The position numbers and the translations under genes were made by a program. The notes under the pieces were generated by a model that was not told where the DNA came from, did no database searches, and saw nothing but the letters and a program-made list of their open reading frames with translations. From NCBI GenBank assembly GCA_024239055.1, contig JANBVJ010000001.1:248001-312000 (forward strand): DNA of 64,000 bases, written 5' to 3'. Source of the DNA: Patescibacteria group bacterium (GTDB lineage: Bacteria > Patescibacteria > Paceibacteria > Paceibacterales > UBA10102). Shown here piece after piece: positions 32,513 through 42,102 of this stretch (positions within the stretch are counted from its first letter, which is position 1; every line of letters begins with the position of its first letter).

Positions 32513-32558
32513 CCCTTCATTGCAAATGAAGTGCTCTAGCCAGCTGAGCTACAGGCCC
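32485..32558 (-). tRNA. tRNA-Ala (anticodon TGC)
   Basis: Minus-strand cloverleaf: acceptor GGGCCTG with CAGGTCC, anticodon stem CTTCA/TGAAG with loop TTTGCAA, T arm ATCGG/CCGAT with TTCGAAT. Discriminator A; no full CCA is encoded (ACA follows). It is the second spacer tRNA of the rRNA operon and the anchor of the cassette array. Confidence 0.96.
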
Positions 32559-32619
32559 CTTCTCTCACATCGTGCGCACTTTGTGAGACGTGGCCGTACT
32601 TTTCACACCAGTACGGTGG

Positions 32620-32693
32620 TGGGCGTGGAAGGACTCGAACCTTCGACCTCATTCTTATCAGGAATGCGCTCTAACCAGCTGAGCTACACGCCC
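32620..32693 (-). tRNA. tRNA-Ile (anticodon GAT)
   Basis: Minus-strand cloverleaf: acceptor GGGCGTG/CACGCCC, anticodon stem CATTC/GAATG with loop CTGATAA, T arm GAAGG/CCTTC. It lies between 16S and tRNA-Ala, as in classical rRNA operons. Confidence 0.96.
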
Positions 32694-32767
32694 CAAAAAA
32701 GAACTATAAGGGATTATACAAGAAAACAAACCCTTCGTAAAGGGTTGGTTTCCGTTGATTCCTAAAA

Positions 32768-32884
32768 GTTGTTTCAATTCTAGCTCCATAAAATGGAGGG
32801 TCAAGACATTTAGGCACTTGACCATGCCATCTGAATCAGTTTAAGAATTCTCATAAACCGATTCGGGTCGACAATCCAAAAAAA

Positions 32885-32890
<6 letters not shown>
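32768..32890 (-). promoter_or_regulatory. 16S 3' trailer with processing stem
   Basis: GTTGTTTCAATTCT at 32768-32781 is the exact partner of the leader strand near 34374-34391, forming the 16S processing stem. The trailer also has hairpins GGTCAAG/CTTGACC and CTCCAT/ATGGAG, with a CCCTCC between them on the minus strand. Confidence 0.75.
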
Positions 32891-34370
<1,480 letters not shown>

Positions 34371-34462
34371 AAATAGAATTGAAACAACTCTTAAAAATCA
34401 ACACTAGTGTGTATATTAAGTTTTCAAATAACTATCTCATCTGATTCTATCTCTCAAAACAA

Positions 34463-34496
34463 CTCTCCAAGACATTCAAATAAACACCTTGGAGAG
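34463..34496 (-). other. Hairpin in the 16S leader
   Basis: CTCTCCAAG and CTTGGAGAG form a perfect nine-base stem in the leader between the promoter and 16S. It may take part in processing or antitermination; no T-tract follows, so it is not a terminator. Confidence 0.5.
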
Positions 34497-34573
34497 TGGT
34501 CTTCTAAAGAAGATTGAATATCGTTTTTTTTACATAGGTTTGTTAAATAAGCTTAATTATCCATGTATTAATC

Positions 34574-34601
34574 ATTATATACATCACAGCACCCTTGTCA
34601 A
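34574..34601 (-). promoter_or_regulatory. 16S rRNA promoter
   Basis: Perfect consensus boxes TTGACA (34601-34596) and TATAAT (34579-34574), 16 bases apart on the minus strand, just after tRNA-Thr. A leader of about 195 bases follows. Confidence 0.88.
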
Positions 34602-34609
34602 GAAATATA

Positions 34610-34684
34610 TGGAGCCAGCGGACGGATTTGAACCGACGACCTACTGTTTACAAAACAGTTGCTCTGCCACTGAGCTACGCTGGC
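34610..34684 (-). tRNA. tRNA-Thr (anticodon TGT), CCA encoded
   Basis: Minus-strand cloverleaf: acceptor GCCAGCG/CGCTGGC, anticodon stem ACTGT/ACAGT with loop TTTGTAA, T arm with GGTTCAAATCC; CCA is encoded at 34612-34610. It begins on the base after the TAG stop of the gene at 34685, so it is cotranscribed with the tsf cluster. Confidence 0.95.
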
Positions 34685-35044
34685 CTACTTTTCTTCCTTT
34701 TGAGACTTCTTTCCCTCACGAAGTTGACTCCAATAAGCATCTTTGAATCTACCTTCTTTCTCTTTTGAACGCTCACGCAGATTCTCCAACCACGCTGATG
34801 TTTTGTTATCTGTCTTGAGAGCCAATACTCTGGTCTTGCTCAAGGCCTTCTGGAGCAACTTCTCTGGCTTTAATGGCTGCAGCTTCTCTGAATTTGCAAG
34901 AGTATCTGTTGCATCAGATATTACTTCTCTTAATCCCCAGTCATCTTTGGGAAGTTCGCGGAGCCGGGAAAGTTTTGGAAGAACAATACCAAGAATACCT
35001 ATAAAGCTTACTGCAAGTATAAAAGATGAAACAGGAATAACCAT
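34685..35044 (-). CDS. Hypothetical membrane-anchored protein, 119 aa
   Basis: The protein has one N-terminal hydrophobic helix (SSFILAVSFIGILGIVLPKL) and a charged helical remainder rich in Lys, Arg and Glu, ending in KKSQKEEK. No family is recognised. It follows tsf with a one-base overlap and ends exactly where tRNA-Thr begins. Location in the rpsB-tsf cluster suggests cotranscription, not function. Confidence 0.65.
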   Translation of the reverse strand: MVIPVSSFILAVSFIGILGIVLPKLSRLRELPKDDWGLREVISDATDTLANSEKLQPLKPEKLLQKALSKTRVLALKTDNKTSAWLENLRERSKEKEGRFKDAYWSQLREGKKSQKEEK

Positions 35045-35493
35045 TAGATTTCAAAGCGTGTAAACTGCTGAACTACAATGTTCTCACCTAACTTTGCCAC
35101 CGCTTCATCAACCAAATCTTTCATCTTCTTTGAGGTGTCTTTAATGTAGTCTTGCGCCATTAACTCTTTTACATCCTCCGGATCCATAGAAGCTATCTGC
35201 ATGGCAATCTCGTGAGCCAGATATTTAAAGTCTTTTGCGCGGGCCACAAAGTCGGTTTCTGACCTTAGTTCTAAAAGTACTCCGACCTTGCCAGTAGAAT
35301 GAATGTATGCTTCCACAATCCCATCTCCTGCTACGCGAGAGCTTTTCTTTCTTGCAACTTTCTTTCCAAGCTTACGAAGAACCTCTTTTGCCTTCTCTAT
35401 ATCGCCTCCAGCCTCTTTTAAGGCTTTTGCGCATTCAGCATACGAGATACTCGTAGCTTCTCTTAACTCTTTTACTTTATCTAAATCTGCCAT
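35044..35493 (-). CDS. tsf: Elongation factor Ts, short form
   Basis: The 149-aa protein has the N-terminal UBA-like domain (LREATSISYAECAKALKEAGGDIEKAKEVLRKLG) and the EF-Tu contact motif SETDFVARAKDF. It exchanges GDP for GTP on EF-Tu. At 149 aa it is about half of E. coli EF-Ts (283 aa) and lacks the second core subdomain, as in Thermus-like and other short forms. It starts two bases after the rpsB stop. Confidence 0.93.
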   Translation of the reverse strand: MADLDKVKELREATSISYAECAKALKEAGGDIEKAKEVLRKLGKKVARKKSSRVAGDGIVEAYIHSTGKVGVLLELRSETDFVARAKDFKYLAHEIAMQIASMDPEDVKELMAQDYIKDTSKKMKDLVDEAVAKLGENIVVQQFTRFEI

Positions 35494-35494
35494 G

Positions 35495-36238
35495 CTATTC
35501 TTTTTCTTCTTTTTTTTCTTCTTTTGGTTTTATACTTCCCAACTTTTCTTTGATTTGGTCAGCAACATACTTAAGAGCCAAAATTGCGTCATCATTTGCA
35601 GGAATTGCCTCATCCACAATATTGGGATCTATGTTTGTATCAACCAAGCCAAAGGTAGGAATTCCTTTTCTCTTTGCCTCGCTGGCAGCTAACGCATTCC
35701 AATCTACGTCAAAGATGAATACAGCATCTGGAAGCTTTTCCAAACTCTTAATCCCACCAAACTTGGTATCTAATTTTGATAATTCCTTATCAAAACGGGC
35801 TCTGTCTTTCTTTGTAAGCTCCTTGTATTTTTCTCCCGTTTTTTTCTCTTCAAGTTCTTTCAATCTTTCTACGCGCTTTGTAATGATATCAAAATTCGTG
35901 AGCATTCCTCCAATCCATCTTTCTGAAACATAAGGAAAGTTTAACTCTTCAGCCAGTGCTTTTACAATATCCTTTACCTGCACCTTTGTACCAACTAAAA
36001 GAATTACCTTCCCCTCTTCTCTCAATGTAACAAGTGCCTCTAAAACCTCATTAAGCCTTGCTTTACTTTTTTCCAGGTCAATAATGTGGATAGTGTTTCT
36101 AACTCCCTCAATAAACGGGAGCATATTTGGGTGTGTTTTTGAGGTCTTATGCCCAAAATGCAAACCCACCTCCATCATCTCTTTAATCTGAGGGTCTAGG
36201 GAAAGTTCTGTAGTTTTTGGTTTAGTATCTACTGCCAT
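35495..36238 (-). CDS. rpsB: Ribosomal protein uS2
   Basis: From the ATG at 36238 (MAVDTKPKTTELSL) the protein has 247 aa. uS2 motifs are LHFGHKTSKTHPNMLPFIEGVRN, IDLEKSKARL, VGTKVQVKDIV and SERWIGGMLTNF. A Lys/Glu-rich tail follows. It is part of the 30S subunit. The start is set by the promoter whose -10 (TAGAGT) ends eight bases upstream; an earlier start would lie within the promoter. Confidence 0.96.
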   Translation of the reverse strand: MAVDTKPKTTELSLDPQIKEMMEVGLHFGHKTSKTHPNMLPFIEGVRNTIHIIDLEKSKARLNEVLEALVTLREEGKVILLVGTKVQVKDIVKALAEELNFPYVSERWIGGMLTNFDIITKRVERLKELEEKKTGEKYKELTKKDRARFDKELSKLDTKFGGIKSLEKLPDAVFIFDVDWNALAASEAKRKGIPTFGLVDTNIDPNIVDEAIPANDDAILALKYVADQIKEKLGSIKPKEEKKEEKE

Positions 36239-36246
36239 ACAAAAAT

Positions 36247-36275
36247 ACTCTACCACTAAATAGATGAGGAATCAA
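36247..36275 (-). promoter_or_regulatory. rpsB promoter (near-leaderless)
   Basis: TTGATT (36275-36270), 17 bases, TAGAGT (36252-36247) on the minus strand, eight bases before ATG. Confidence 0.65.
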
Positions 36276-36304
36276 GAACTAAACAATTATTAGAAACAAA
36301 TCTA

Positions 36305-36343
36305 TAAAAAATGCCCCCAGCTTGCAATTCTGCGAAGCCAGGG
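36305..36343 (-). terminator. Terminator of the 214-aa orphan gene
   Basis: On the minus strand CCCTGGCTT pairs with AAGCTGGGG (two G-U pairs), followed by GCATTTTTTATA. Confidence 0.75.
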
Positions 36344-36367
36344 ACAAAGATTCCCAGAGACAAAGCT

Positions 36368-37012
36368 CTAGGAAATAAGGGAGAACACACGGCAGCCTTT
36401 TTCATGCAAGGTTCGCTTTATGCTTAGTTGTGCATTCACGATCCAGCCGTCCCAATTCCAGTGGACAAGCACCTCATAAAGCCTCCAATATTGATTCTGG
36501 ATATAGAAGATATTACGCCGATTGTCGTCGTAAGTGAGGAGAATACCTTCTTCGCCATTCTTCTGGAGCTCCATGAGCGCGAATACCATGCCGAGTGTAG
36601 TCTCAGCATTTTTATCAAGCTTTTCCAAAATTGAATCGTTAGACCAAGCTGACTCCGTAAGTTCTGAGTAACGAATCGTAGTCTCTGGCATTGGATCCTC
36701 AATCTTGTCAAGGAAGAATTCTGAGAAGTCGCTCATTATCCGAGGAATCATTACCGGGGTACTTCCTGGTACGAATTTTTCTCGTACTATAAATGGCTCT
36801 ATAGCCGCTGGGAGTGTGGCGATGCCGATGTGATCAAAAACCAGCGGGATGAGTCCAAGAAGCTTCCGGAAATCATCTCGATTAACCACCTCAGTGTTTC
36901 CATCACGAAGATCGGCCAAGAGTCCAGATTTAACCAATGCCTGAATTTGCTCCCGAGGTGTATCTTTAAGTAACTCCAGAATCTTTCCTGCCTGCTTAAG
37001 GGTTGCATCCAT
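36368..37012 (-). CDS. Orphan hypothetical protein, 214 aa
   Basis: The N terminus MDATLKQAGKILELLKDTPR, EQIQALVKSGLLADLRDGN resembles helical N-terminal regions I associate with hypothetical proteins of Parcubacteria, but no function is known to me. No membrane segment is visible. The ATG is preceded by a strong GGAGGA eight bases upstream and by a leader of roughly 85 bases. The upstream region (TTGACG at 37132-37127) overlaps the rpmE promoter region. The gene has its own terminator. G+C at third positions is higher than in rpsB or prfA. Confidence 0.7.
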   Translation of the reverse strand: MDATLKQAGKILELLKDTPREQIQALVKSGLLADLRDGNTEVVNRDDFRKLLGLIPLVFDHIGIATLPAAIEPFIVREKFVPGSTPVMIPRIMSDFSEFFLDKIEDPMPETTIRYSELTESAWSNDSILEKLDKNAETTLGMVFALMELQKNGEEGILLTYDDNRRNIFYIQNQYWRLYEVLVHWNWDGWIVNAQLSIKRTLHEKGCRVFSLIS

Positions 37013-37136
37013 TGCAAGTCCTCCTTTTTTTTGGGTGTCGCCTTTCAGCGGACCCTTATTAAGTGCTCACGCAGCCCAATTTAGACCTGCTGCGTTCATA
37101 CTACCTTTATCAAAATTTCTTCATTCCGTCAAATAG

Positions 37137-37165
37137 TTGATTACCATTAAAGAACATGGTAAGGT
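37137..37165 (+). promoter_or_regulatory. rpmE promoter (leaderless)
   Basis: TTGATT (37137-37142), 17 bases, TAAGGT (37160-37165); seven bases then ATG at 37173. Confidence 0.65.
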
Positions 37166-37172
37166 ATTTCAT

Positions 37173-37400
37173 ATGAAAAAGGATATTCATCCAACATATT
37201 TTCCCAAGGCAAAAGTGAAGTGTGCATGCGGAAACACTTTTGAGATGGGAGCTACAAAAGAACTTATTGAGATTGAGGTATGTTCCACATGCCATCCTTT
37301 CTATTCTGGAGGAGCAAGAAACTTAGATAAGGTAGGCCAGGTACAGAAGTTCCAAAAACGAATGGAGCAAGCGCAAAAATCAAAGAAAAAGAAGTCATAA
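37173..37400 (+). CDS. rpmE: Ribosomal protein bL31
   Basis: From the ATG at 37173 (MKKDIHPTYFPKAKVKCACG) the protein has 75 aa. It is a zinc-type bL31 with CxC (CACG) and CxxC (VCSTCHPFYSG) ligands and the conserved HPFYSG motif. It bridges the 50S and 30S subunits. A longer start at 37137 would lie inside the promoter, so it is rejected. It leads an operon with prfA, whose ATG follows after one base. Confidence 0.95.
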   Translation: MKKDIHPTYFPKAKVKCACGNTFEMGATKELIEIEVCSTCHPFYSGGARNLDKVGQVQKFQKRMEQAQKSKKKKS

Positions 37401-37401
37401 A

Positions 37402-38430
37402 ATGGAATTAAAAGAAGCCAGAAAAGAATTTAATACTCTCACAGAACAGCTCGGAGACCCCGAGCTGCTTTCAAACTGGAAAAAGTTTCAAGATATATCA
37501 AAACGGCGTGGATATTTAGAAAAGATAGTAAAGAAAGCAGAAGAACTGGAAGAGTTGAACCAGAAACTTGAGGAATCAAAGCAGATTATTTCGGCAAACG
37601 AAGACGCAGAACTACTTTCTATGGCAGAGCAAGAGTTAACCTCATTAACGGATAAACAAAAACAGGCAGAAAAAGAATTAGAGATATTGCTAAAAGGAGA
37701 AAATGAATCCCCTTCTTCCTTAATTATGGAAATACGTCCTGGAACTGGAGGTGAAGAAGCAGCTCTCTTTGCCTCAAACCTCTATACTATGTATCTCAGA
37801 TATTCGGAAAATCAGGGATGGAAGACAACCATATTAAACCTTTCCAACACCGAATTAGGAGGAATAAAAGAAGTTTCCTTTGAGATTAAGGGAAAAGAGG
37901 CTTTCGCAAAACTCCATAATGAAGCTGGAGTACACAGAGTACAAAGAATACCAGAAACAGAAAAACAGGGACGAATTCATACGTCTACCGCTTCCGTAGC
38001 CGTGCTTCCTGTGGCTCAAAAAAAGCAGATAGAAATAAAGACAGACGATATTGAAATTGATACATACCGGGCTTCTGGAAAAGGAGGGCAGAACGTAAAC
38101 AAAAGAGAGACTGCAATTAGAATAACCCACAAACCATCAGGCATTGTGGTGACCTGCCAAACAGAGAGAAATCAACTAAAGAATAAGGAAAATGCTTTAA
38201 ATATTCTATCTGCAAGACTTTTAGAACAACAGGAGTCAGATACATCTTCTCAAGTTGCATCACAAAGAAAATCCCAAATTGGAAGTGCTGAAAGATCTGA
38301 GAAAATAAGAACATATAATTACCCTCAAGATCGCATCACCGACCACAGAATAAAGAAATCATGGCACGGTATGGAACAGATACTTGGAGGAGGCTTAGAC
38401 GACATCGTAAAAGAACTTGCGAAAGTATAA
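37402..38430 (+). CDS. prfA: Peptide chain release factor 1
   Basis: The 342-aa protein has the coiled N-terminal domain, the catalytic GGQ in YRASGKGGQNVNKRETA and the codon-recognition region VQRIPETEKQGR, where P-E-T stands for the usual P-A/V-T motif of RF1. It releases peptides at UAA and UAG. It follows rpmE by one base with no Shine-Dalgarno sequence. With RF2 present at 61-62 kb, the standard genetic code is supported. Confidence 0.96.
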   Translation: MELKEARKEFNTLTEQLGDPELLSNWKKFQDISKRRGYLEKIVKKAEELEELNQKLEESKQIISANEDAELLSMAEQELTSLTDKQKQAEKELEILLKGENESPSSLIMEIRPGTGGEEAALFASNLYTMYLRYSENQGWKTTILNLSNTELGGIKEVSFEIKGKEAFAKLHNEAGVHRVQRIPETEKQGRIHTSTASVAVLPVAQKKQIEIKTDDIEIDTYRASGKGGQNVNKRETAIRITHKPSGIVVTCQTERNQLKNKENALNILSARLLEQQESDTSSQVASQRKSQIGSAERSEKIRTYNYPQDRITDHRIKKSWHGMEQILGGGLDDIVKELAKV

Positions 38431-38457
38431 AGAACCAGGTAAGTTAAACAAACTCAT

Positions 38458-38485
38458 TTGATTTTTTGAAAAACCTTGGTACAAT
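38458..38485 (+). promoter_or_regulatory. Promoter of the 201-aa orphan gene
   Basis: TTGATT (38458-38463), 16 bases, TACAAT (38480-38485). The leader is about 30 bases and includes TTAAGGAAAG before the ATG. Confidence 0.7.
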
Positions 38486-38523
38486 AATTTTGCTCTTTTC
38501 AAACTGAAGTTAAGGAAAGATAC

Positions 38524-39129
38524 ATGGAAGGTAAAATCCGCTGTATTGTGTGTAGTTCTCCTGAAATCAAATTCTATACAAAAATAGAAGATGATGCGAT
38601 AGAGGACATCATACTCTCCTGCAAAAATGAACATGAACGTAGTATTAAGGACTACATAGAAAAAGGTGCTATATCTAAAAAAGATGCAGGCATCTTAGCA
38701 GGGCAAGCTCAAGAAGGCATAGAACTGATTCGCGAGGCGCGCAATAGACCATTTCGCGCATCCGATTTAACAGCAAACTCTGAAGTAATAGCGCAAGGAT
38801 GGCCATGTGTTCGCTGTAACAATCTAGCTGAATGGGCACCACCAGGAAACACTAAAAAACAAAATAGGGCTTTGTGTCTTCCGTGTCGTGCTAATTGGAT
38901 GTCATGGGGACGGAAGAAAGAAATCTCTGCCCCAGGTAGAACTCACGGTAGGCCAGCAGATTTATTCGGAGAAATACAGTTCCAGCGCTTTCTAAACAAC
39001 ACAGACCCTATTGTGGACGAAGCTACAGAACTTCTCTTGGAAGACTGCCGGGATCAAGCCAAGCGTTCAAAAAACTCCGACGAGGAGTTTGTAAAGAAAG
39101 CCTCAAAAGACCCTAGATATACATCCTAA
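38524..39129 (+). CDS. Orphan zinc-ribbon-like protein, 201 aa
   Basis: Two cysteine pairs, CIVCSS near the N terminus and CVRCNN...CLPCRAN in the middle, suggest one or two small zinc sites. The rest is helical and charged. No known family is recognised; a nucleic-acid-binding role is possible. The ATG has AAGGAA eight bases upstream and the gene has its own promoter and a terminator that overlaps its last codons. Confidence 0.7.
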   Translation: MEGKIRCIVCSSPEIKFYTKIEDDAIEDIILSCKNEHERSIKDYIEKGAISKKDAGILAGQAQEGIELIREARNRPFRASDLTANSEVIAQGWPCVRCNNLAEWAPPGNTKKQNRALCLPCRANWMSWGRKKEISAPGRTHGRPADLFGEIQFQRFLNNTDPIVDEATELLLEDCRDQAKRSKNSDEEFVKKASKDPRYTS

Positions 39130-39140
39130 GGTCTTTTTTT
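39106..39140 (+). terminator. Terminator overlapping the end of the orphan gene
   Basis: AAAGACC pairs with GGTCTTT, then TTTT. The upstream arm lies in the last codons. It separates convergent transcripts. Confidence 0.75.
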
Positions 39141-40488
39141 ATTCCTCAAGTGTCTTGATATCCTCCTCGTACCTATTGGCAATTGCTCTCACGCTATCTC
39201 CGTAGAACTCATACGCTATCTGGTTCTTACGAGAACAGTTTCCAGAAAAGTAGGATACCGCAGCACACCATTCAGCTCCATATAAATCTCTGTTTGCACC
39301 CAAATCCACAAGGTATACAGCAGAAGCTAAAAATGAATCACTTACATTCCAAGGATCGGCTGGTTTACCTAAAATATCCTTGAATTCATCTCTATAAGCC
39401 ATCCATGTGGAAGGAATGAACTGTGCTGGACCCATAGCTCCGCCATATCCATAACTTAATGGACAGGAAACCGCAGTGTTTAATGGGTCGCGTCCCAGCT
39501 CTCCGGTAATCTCCAAAAATGGCTGAATATCACGGCTTGGTTTCATGACACGTGATCTGGCAATACCCGTTGCAACAACTACACCGCTTCCGTTAGAGGT
39601 ATTCTTTAAATAGCACCTCCCAACGTTTTTCCCTAGATTAGATTCCTGTGTTAAGACAGCCAAGAGAAAGGCAGGACGAATACCTGTTTGAGATGAAACA
39701 ACATTTGCTATATCTAAAGCTTCTCCAAAAGTAGGAGCTTCTGGAACTCCAATCAATTCAAAGATACGTGAGCGAATCTCAGCTGCCTGCTTTTTTTTAT
39801 CAAGCAATAGCTTTTGATATTCCGACTCCTGGCCTTTTGTAACCTCAAGAAGATTTTCTGACTGGCTCTGTGCTGATTTGGATTCTTCTTTCTGCAATAG
39901 GCTAATCTTTACCAAATACTCCTCATCTACTTTTTCTGACTCTAAAGCCTGTTTCTGACCTCCCAAATACTCATACAGGGCCTCAATATCAAAAAGAAGA
40001 TCTTTATTCTTTTCATTGATGGCTTGCAAAGCCATTAAGTTATCAAAAAAGTCAGAAAGCTGATCCCCCACTAGTAGAACTTCCAGCTTTGTCTTTCTAT
40101 CTTCCTCGTAAATACGCTGTAGAATCTTCCCCAACTGCAGACGTATATCCGCTATATCTTCTTGTGTCTTTATAATAGATTCTGCGGTATCGTCAATCTG
40201 AACCCTGAGGTCATTAATTAACCTATTTGACCGATAAATCTGCAAGTCCAACTTTCTAATCTTATTTTGCAAGATATAAATCTCATTCTGTAAGGACTTT
40301 TTTTGCTGTTTAGTAATTTCAATATTATCCTCATACTCCTGAATCTCTCTTTCCAAACGCTCTAGCTCCTCTTCTAAAGATTGGCGCTCTTGTTGTTGAG
40401 TTTGAGCTGAAACAAAAGCATCTGGAATAAAAAATCCAGATACAATCAAGAGTAGAATGATAATCTTGAATACGTTCCTCCGTACCAT
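39139..40488 (-). CDS. Secreted coiled-coil protein with lytic transglycosylase domain
   Basis: The 449-aa protein has a signal peptide (residues 1-28, FVSAQTQ), a long coiled coil (about 30-240, PcsB/EnvC-like) and a C-terminal lysozyme-like domain. The catalytic Glu is in VLTQESNLGKNVG, followed by GGAMGPAQFIPSTWMAYRDEF and AVSYFSGNC. It should cleave peptidoglycan outside the membrane, perhaps at division given the coiled-coil similarity to FtsEX-controlled hydrolases. It follows rplY by 14 bases. Confidence 0.88.
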   Translation of the reverse strand: MVRRNVFKIIILLLIVSGFFIPDAFVSAQTQQQERQSLEEELERLEREIQEYEDNIEITKQQKKSLQNEIYILQNKIRKLDLQIYRSNRLINDLRVQIDDTAESIIKTQEDIADIRLQLGKILQRIYEEDRKTKLEVLLVGDQLSDFFDNLMALQAINEKNKDLLFDIEALYEYLGGQKQALESEKVDEEYLVKISLLQKEESKSAQSQSENLLEVTKGQESEYQKLLLDKKKQAAEIRSRIFELIGVPEAPTFGEALDIANVVSSQTGIRPAFLLAVLTQESNLGKNVGRCYLKNTSNGSGVVVATGIARSRVMKPSRDIQPFLEITGELGRDPLNTAVSCPLSYGYGGAMGPAQFIPSTWMAYRDEFKDILGKPADPWNVSDSFLASAVYLVDLGANRDLYGAEWCAAVSYFSGNCSRKNQIAYEFYGDSVRAIANRYEEDIKTLEE

Positions 40489-40502
40489 AAGAACTTAAAA
40501 AA

Positions 40503-41210
40503 TTACTTTTCTTTTTTCTCCTCTTTCTCGCTCTCCTCTTTCTCCCCAGAATCACCCTCTTCTTTTGCCTCCTCTTCGCTCTCAGTCTCCTCTTCCTTTT
40601 TCTCAGCTCCTTCAACTGAAGCTACATCTTCCTCAATTGGAACCTCAAGTTCTGCCTCTACATCTTCTGCGGGAATAACCTGAGCTACTAGATCTTCAGG
40701 ATCTCTTGAAATAGTAATATCATTTGAAACAACAATATCCTTAACCAGAATTCTATCCTCAAAGGTTTTCAATCCCTGCACAAGAACTACAATCTCATGG
40801 GGAAGATTCTGGGGGAGAGCAGTAACTGCAATCTCCTGAATATTTCTGAGTAGTGTTCCACCCAGTTCCTTAACTCCCGGGGCTTCACCCTCAAATACCA
40901 AGGGAACAGTAACCTCTATCTCCTTAGTAAGGTCTGGCTGATAAAAGTCAACATGCACAGGAATGCCTGACAAAGGATCTTTCTGAACCTCATGAATCAG
41001 ACTAGGAAACTCAGTTCCATCTAACTCAACACTTATCAAAGAGGACGCTCCGGCTTGCGCATAAACTTTATCAAACTGCTTTTGCTCAACTGACAAAACC
41101 ATAGGTTCAAGTTTTGGACCATATAATATGGCTGGTATAAAACCCTGCTTTCTTAAAACATTCAGCTTCTTTTTTACTATATCCCGTTTTTGTACAGAAA
41201 GTGTTTCCAT
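40503..41210 (-). CDS. rplY: Ribosomal protein bL25 (TL5/CTC form)
   Basis: The 235-aa protein has the 5S-binding L25 domain (residues 1-90) and the TL5-type C-terminal domain (VPLVFEGEAPGVKELGGTLL, LPHEIVVLVQGL), followed by a very acidic Glu-rich tail of about 45 residues. It binds 5S rRNA in the 50S subunit. The ATG lies eight bases after a TATTAT box; the AAGGAG between them is too close to the ATG to be a normal Shine-Dalgarno site. Confidence 0.95.
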   Translation of the reverse strand: METLSVQKRDIVKKKLNVLRKQGFIPAILYGPKLEPMVLSVEQKQFDKVYAQAGASSLISVELDGTEFPSLIHEVQKDPLSGIPVHVDFYQPDLTKEIEVTVPLVFEGEAPGVKELGGTLLRNIQEIAVTALPQNLPHEIVVLVQGLKTFEDRILVKDIVVSNDITISRDPEDLVAQVIPAEDVEAELEVPIEEDVASVEGAEKKEEETESEEEAKEEGDSGEKEESEKEEKKEK

Positions 41211-41218
41211 GACTCCTT

Positions 41219-41246
41219 ATAATACTCAAATAAAAGAGAAAATCAA
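41219..41246 (-). promoter_or_regulatory. rplY promoter (near-leaderless)
   Basis: TTGATT (41246-41241), 16 bases, TATTAT (41224-41219) on the minus strand, then eight bases to ATG. Confidence 0.75.
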
Positions 41247-41247
41247 G

Positions 41248-42102
41248 TCAGAGAACGTTTGAGGCTGAAAATAGCTTCATTTTATCCCGCACTAAGTCTC
41301 CAACCGCTTCCCTTGGAGCTTTTAGATACTTATAAGGAGCTACTTCTTCTGGCATATTCTTGAGCGTACTTCGCAGTTTCTCGCCATAGGCTATTCTAAG
41401 TTCCGTAGAAATATGAATATTATTAAAACCAGATGCAATAACTCTTTTCATATCATCATCTGAAACTCCAGAACCTCCATGCAATACTAAAGAAACATTT
41501 AAAGCCTCAGCAAGTTGTTCTGCCAAATTAAGACGAAGGCGAGGAGTGTTTGCTGCAATTCCATGAATGGTCCCGATTGCAGGAGAAAATCTATCAACTC
41601 CGGTCTCCTTCACAAATCGCACAGCTTCGGGTACTTTTGTATAACTCTCTTCTGGAATTGCGACCTCCTCACTGTAAATCTTAGATGAATCGGTAACAAG
41701 ATACCCTAACTCGCCTTCCACCTGAACCTTTTTCTTTTTTGCATACTTTACTACCTCCTTTGTTCCAACAAGATTCTTTTCAAAAGACTCCTTGGAAAGA
41801 TCAATATTTACAGAATCGTATCCAGCATCAATAGCTTCTTTTGCTAACTCAACTGAACGAAAATGATCTGCATTTAAGAATACCGCAATCCCCTGCTCTC
41901 TGTAGCTTTTTACTAAGGCTACAGCTTGCTGCATTCCCACAAATTTACTTTCGTTTTCAGAGGTCCCAACCAAAACAGGACCCTTTACACTGTGAGCTGC
42001 CTCAACAATAGCGTTCAACTGCTCAAGAGTAGAAAAGTTAAAATGAGGAACCGCCCACTTTTCCTTTTGCGCCTTTGTAAAATAATCTTTTAGTGTTTCC
42101 AT
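41248..42102 (-). CDS. fba: Class II fructose-bisphosphate aldolase
   Basis: The 284-aa TIM-barrel enzyme has the zinc-binding LNADHFRS, VEGELGYL, the GIAANTPRLRLN segment and the phosphate-binding LVLHGGSGVSDDD and NIHISTELR. It cleaves or forms fructose-1,6-bisphosphate. Together with GAPDH two genes upstream it belongs to the central trunk of glycolysis. It shares one base with the pyrophosphatase gene, so gap-hppA-fba form one transcript. Confidence 0.93.
   Translation of the reverse strand: METLKDYFTKAQKEKWAVPHFNFSTLEQLNAIVEAAHSVKGPVLVGTSENESKFVGMQQAVALVKSYREQGIAVFLNADHFRSVELAKEAIDAGYDSVNIDLSKESFEKNLVGTKEVVKYAKKKKVQVEGELGYLVTDSSKIYSEEVAIPEESYTKVPEAVRFVKETGVDRFSPAIGTIHGIAANTPRLRLNLAEQLAEALNVSLVLHGGSGVSDDDMKRVIASGFNNIHISTELRIAYGEKLRSTLKNMPEEVAPYKYLKAPREAVGDLVRDKMKLFSASNVL

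Larger units (their letters stand above)
28279..32560 (-). mobile_element. tRNA-Ala-anchored array of gene cassettes
   Basis: Starting at the tRNA-Ala 3' end and moving left, genes are separated by four further copies (R1-R4) of a repeat that copies the tRNA T arm, acceptor end and terminator. Cassettes: protease plus beta-repeat protein; Nudix plus MazG-like; alpha/beta hydrolase; CYTH protein plus a second alpha/beta hydrolase. All genes and repeats have the same orientation as the tRNA. No integrase or transposase gene is visible in the window. The pattern suggests repeated site-specific capture at the tRNA 3' end; the mobility is inferred, the repeats are seen. Confidence 0.6.

Noticed and set aside
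41211..41218. AAGGAG before rplY as evidence for Shine-Dalgarno use
   Set aside because: Spacing to the ATG is only two bases and it falls between the -10 box and the start codon.
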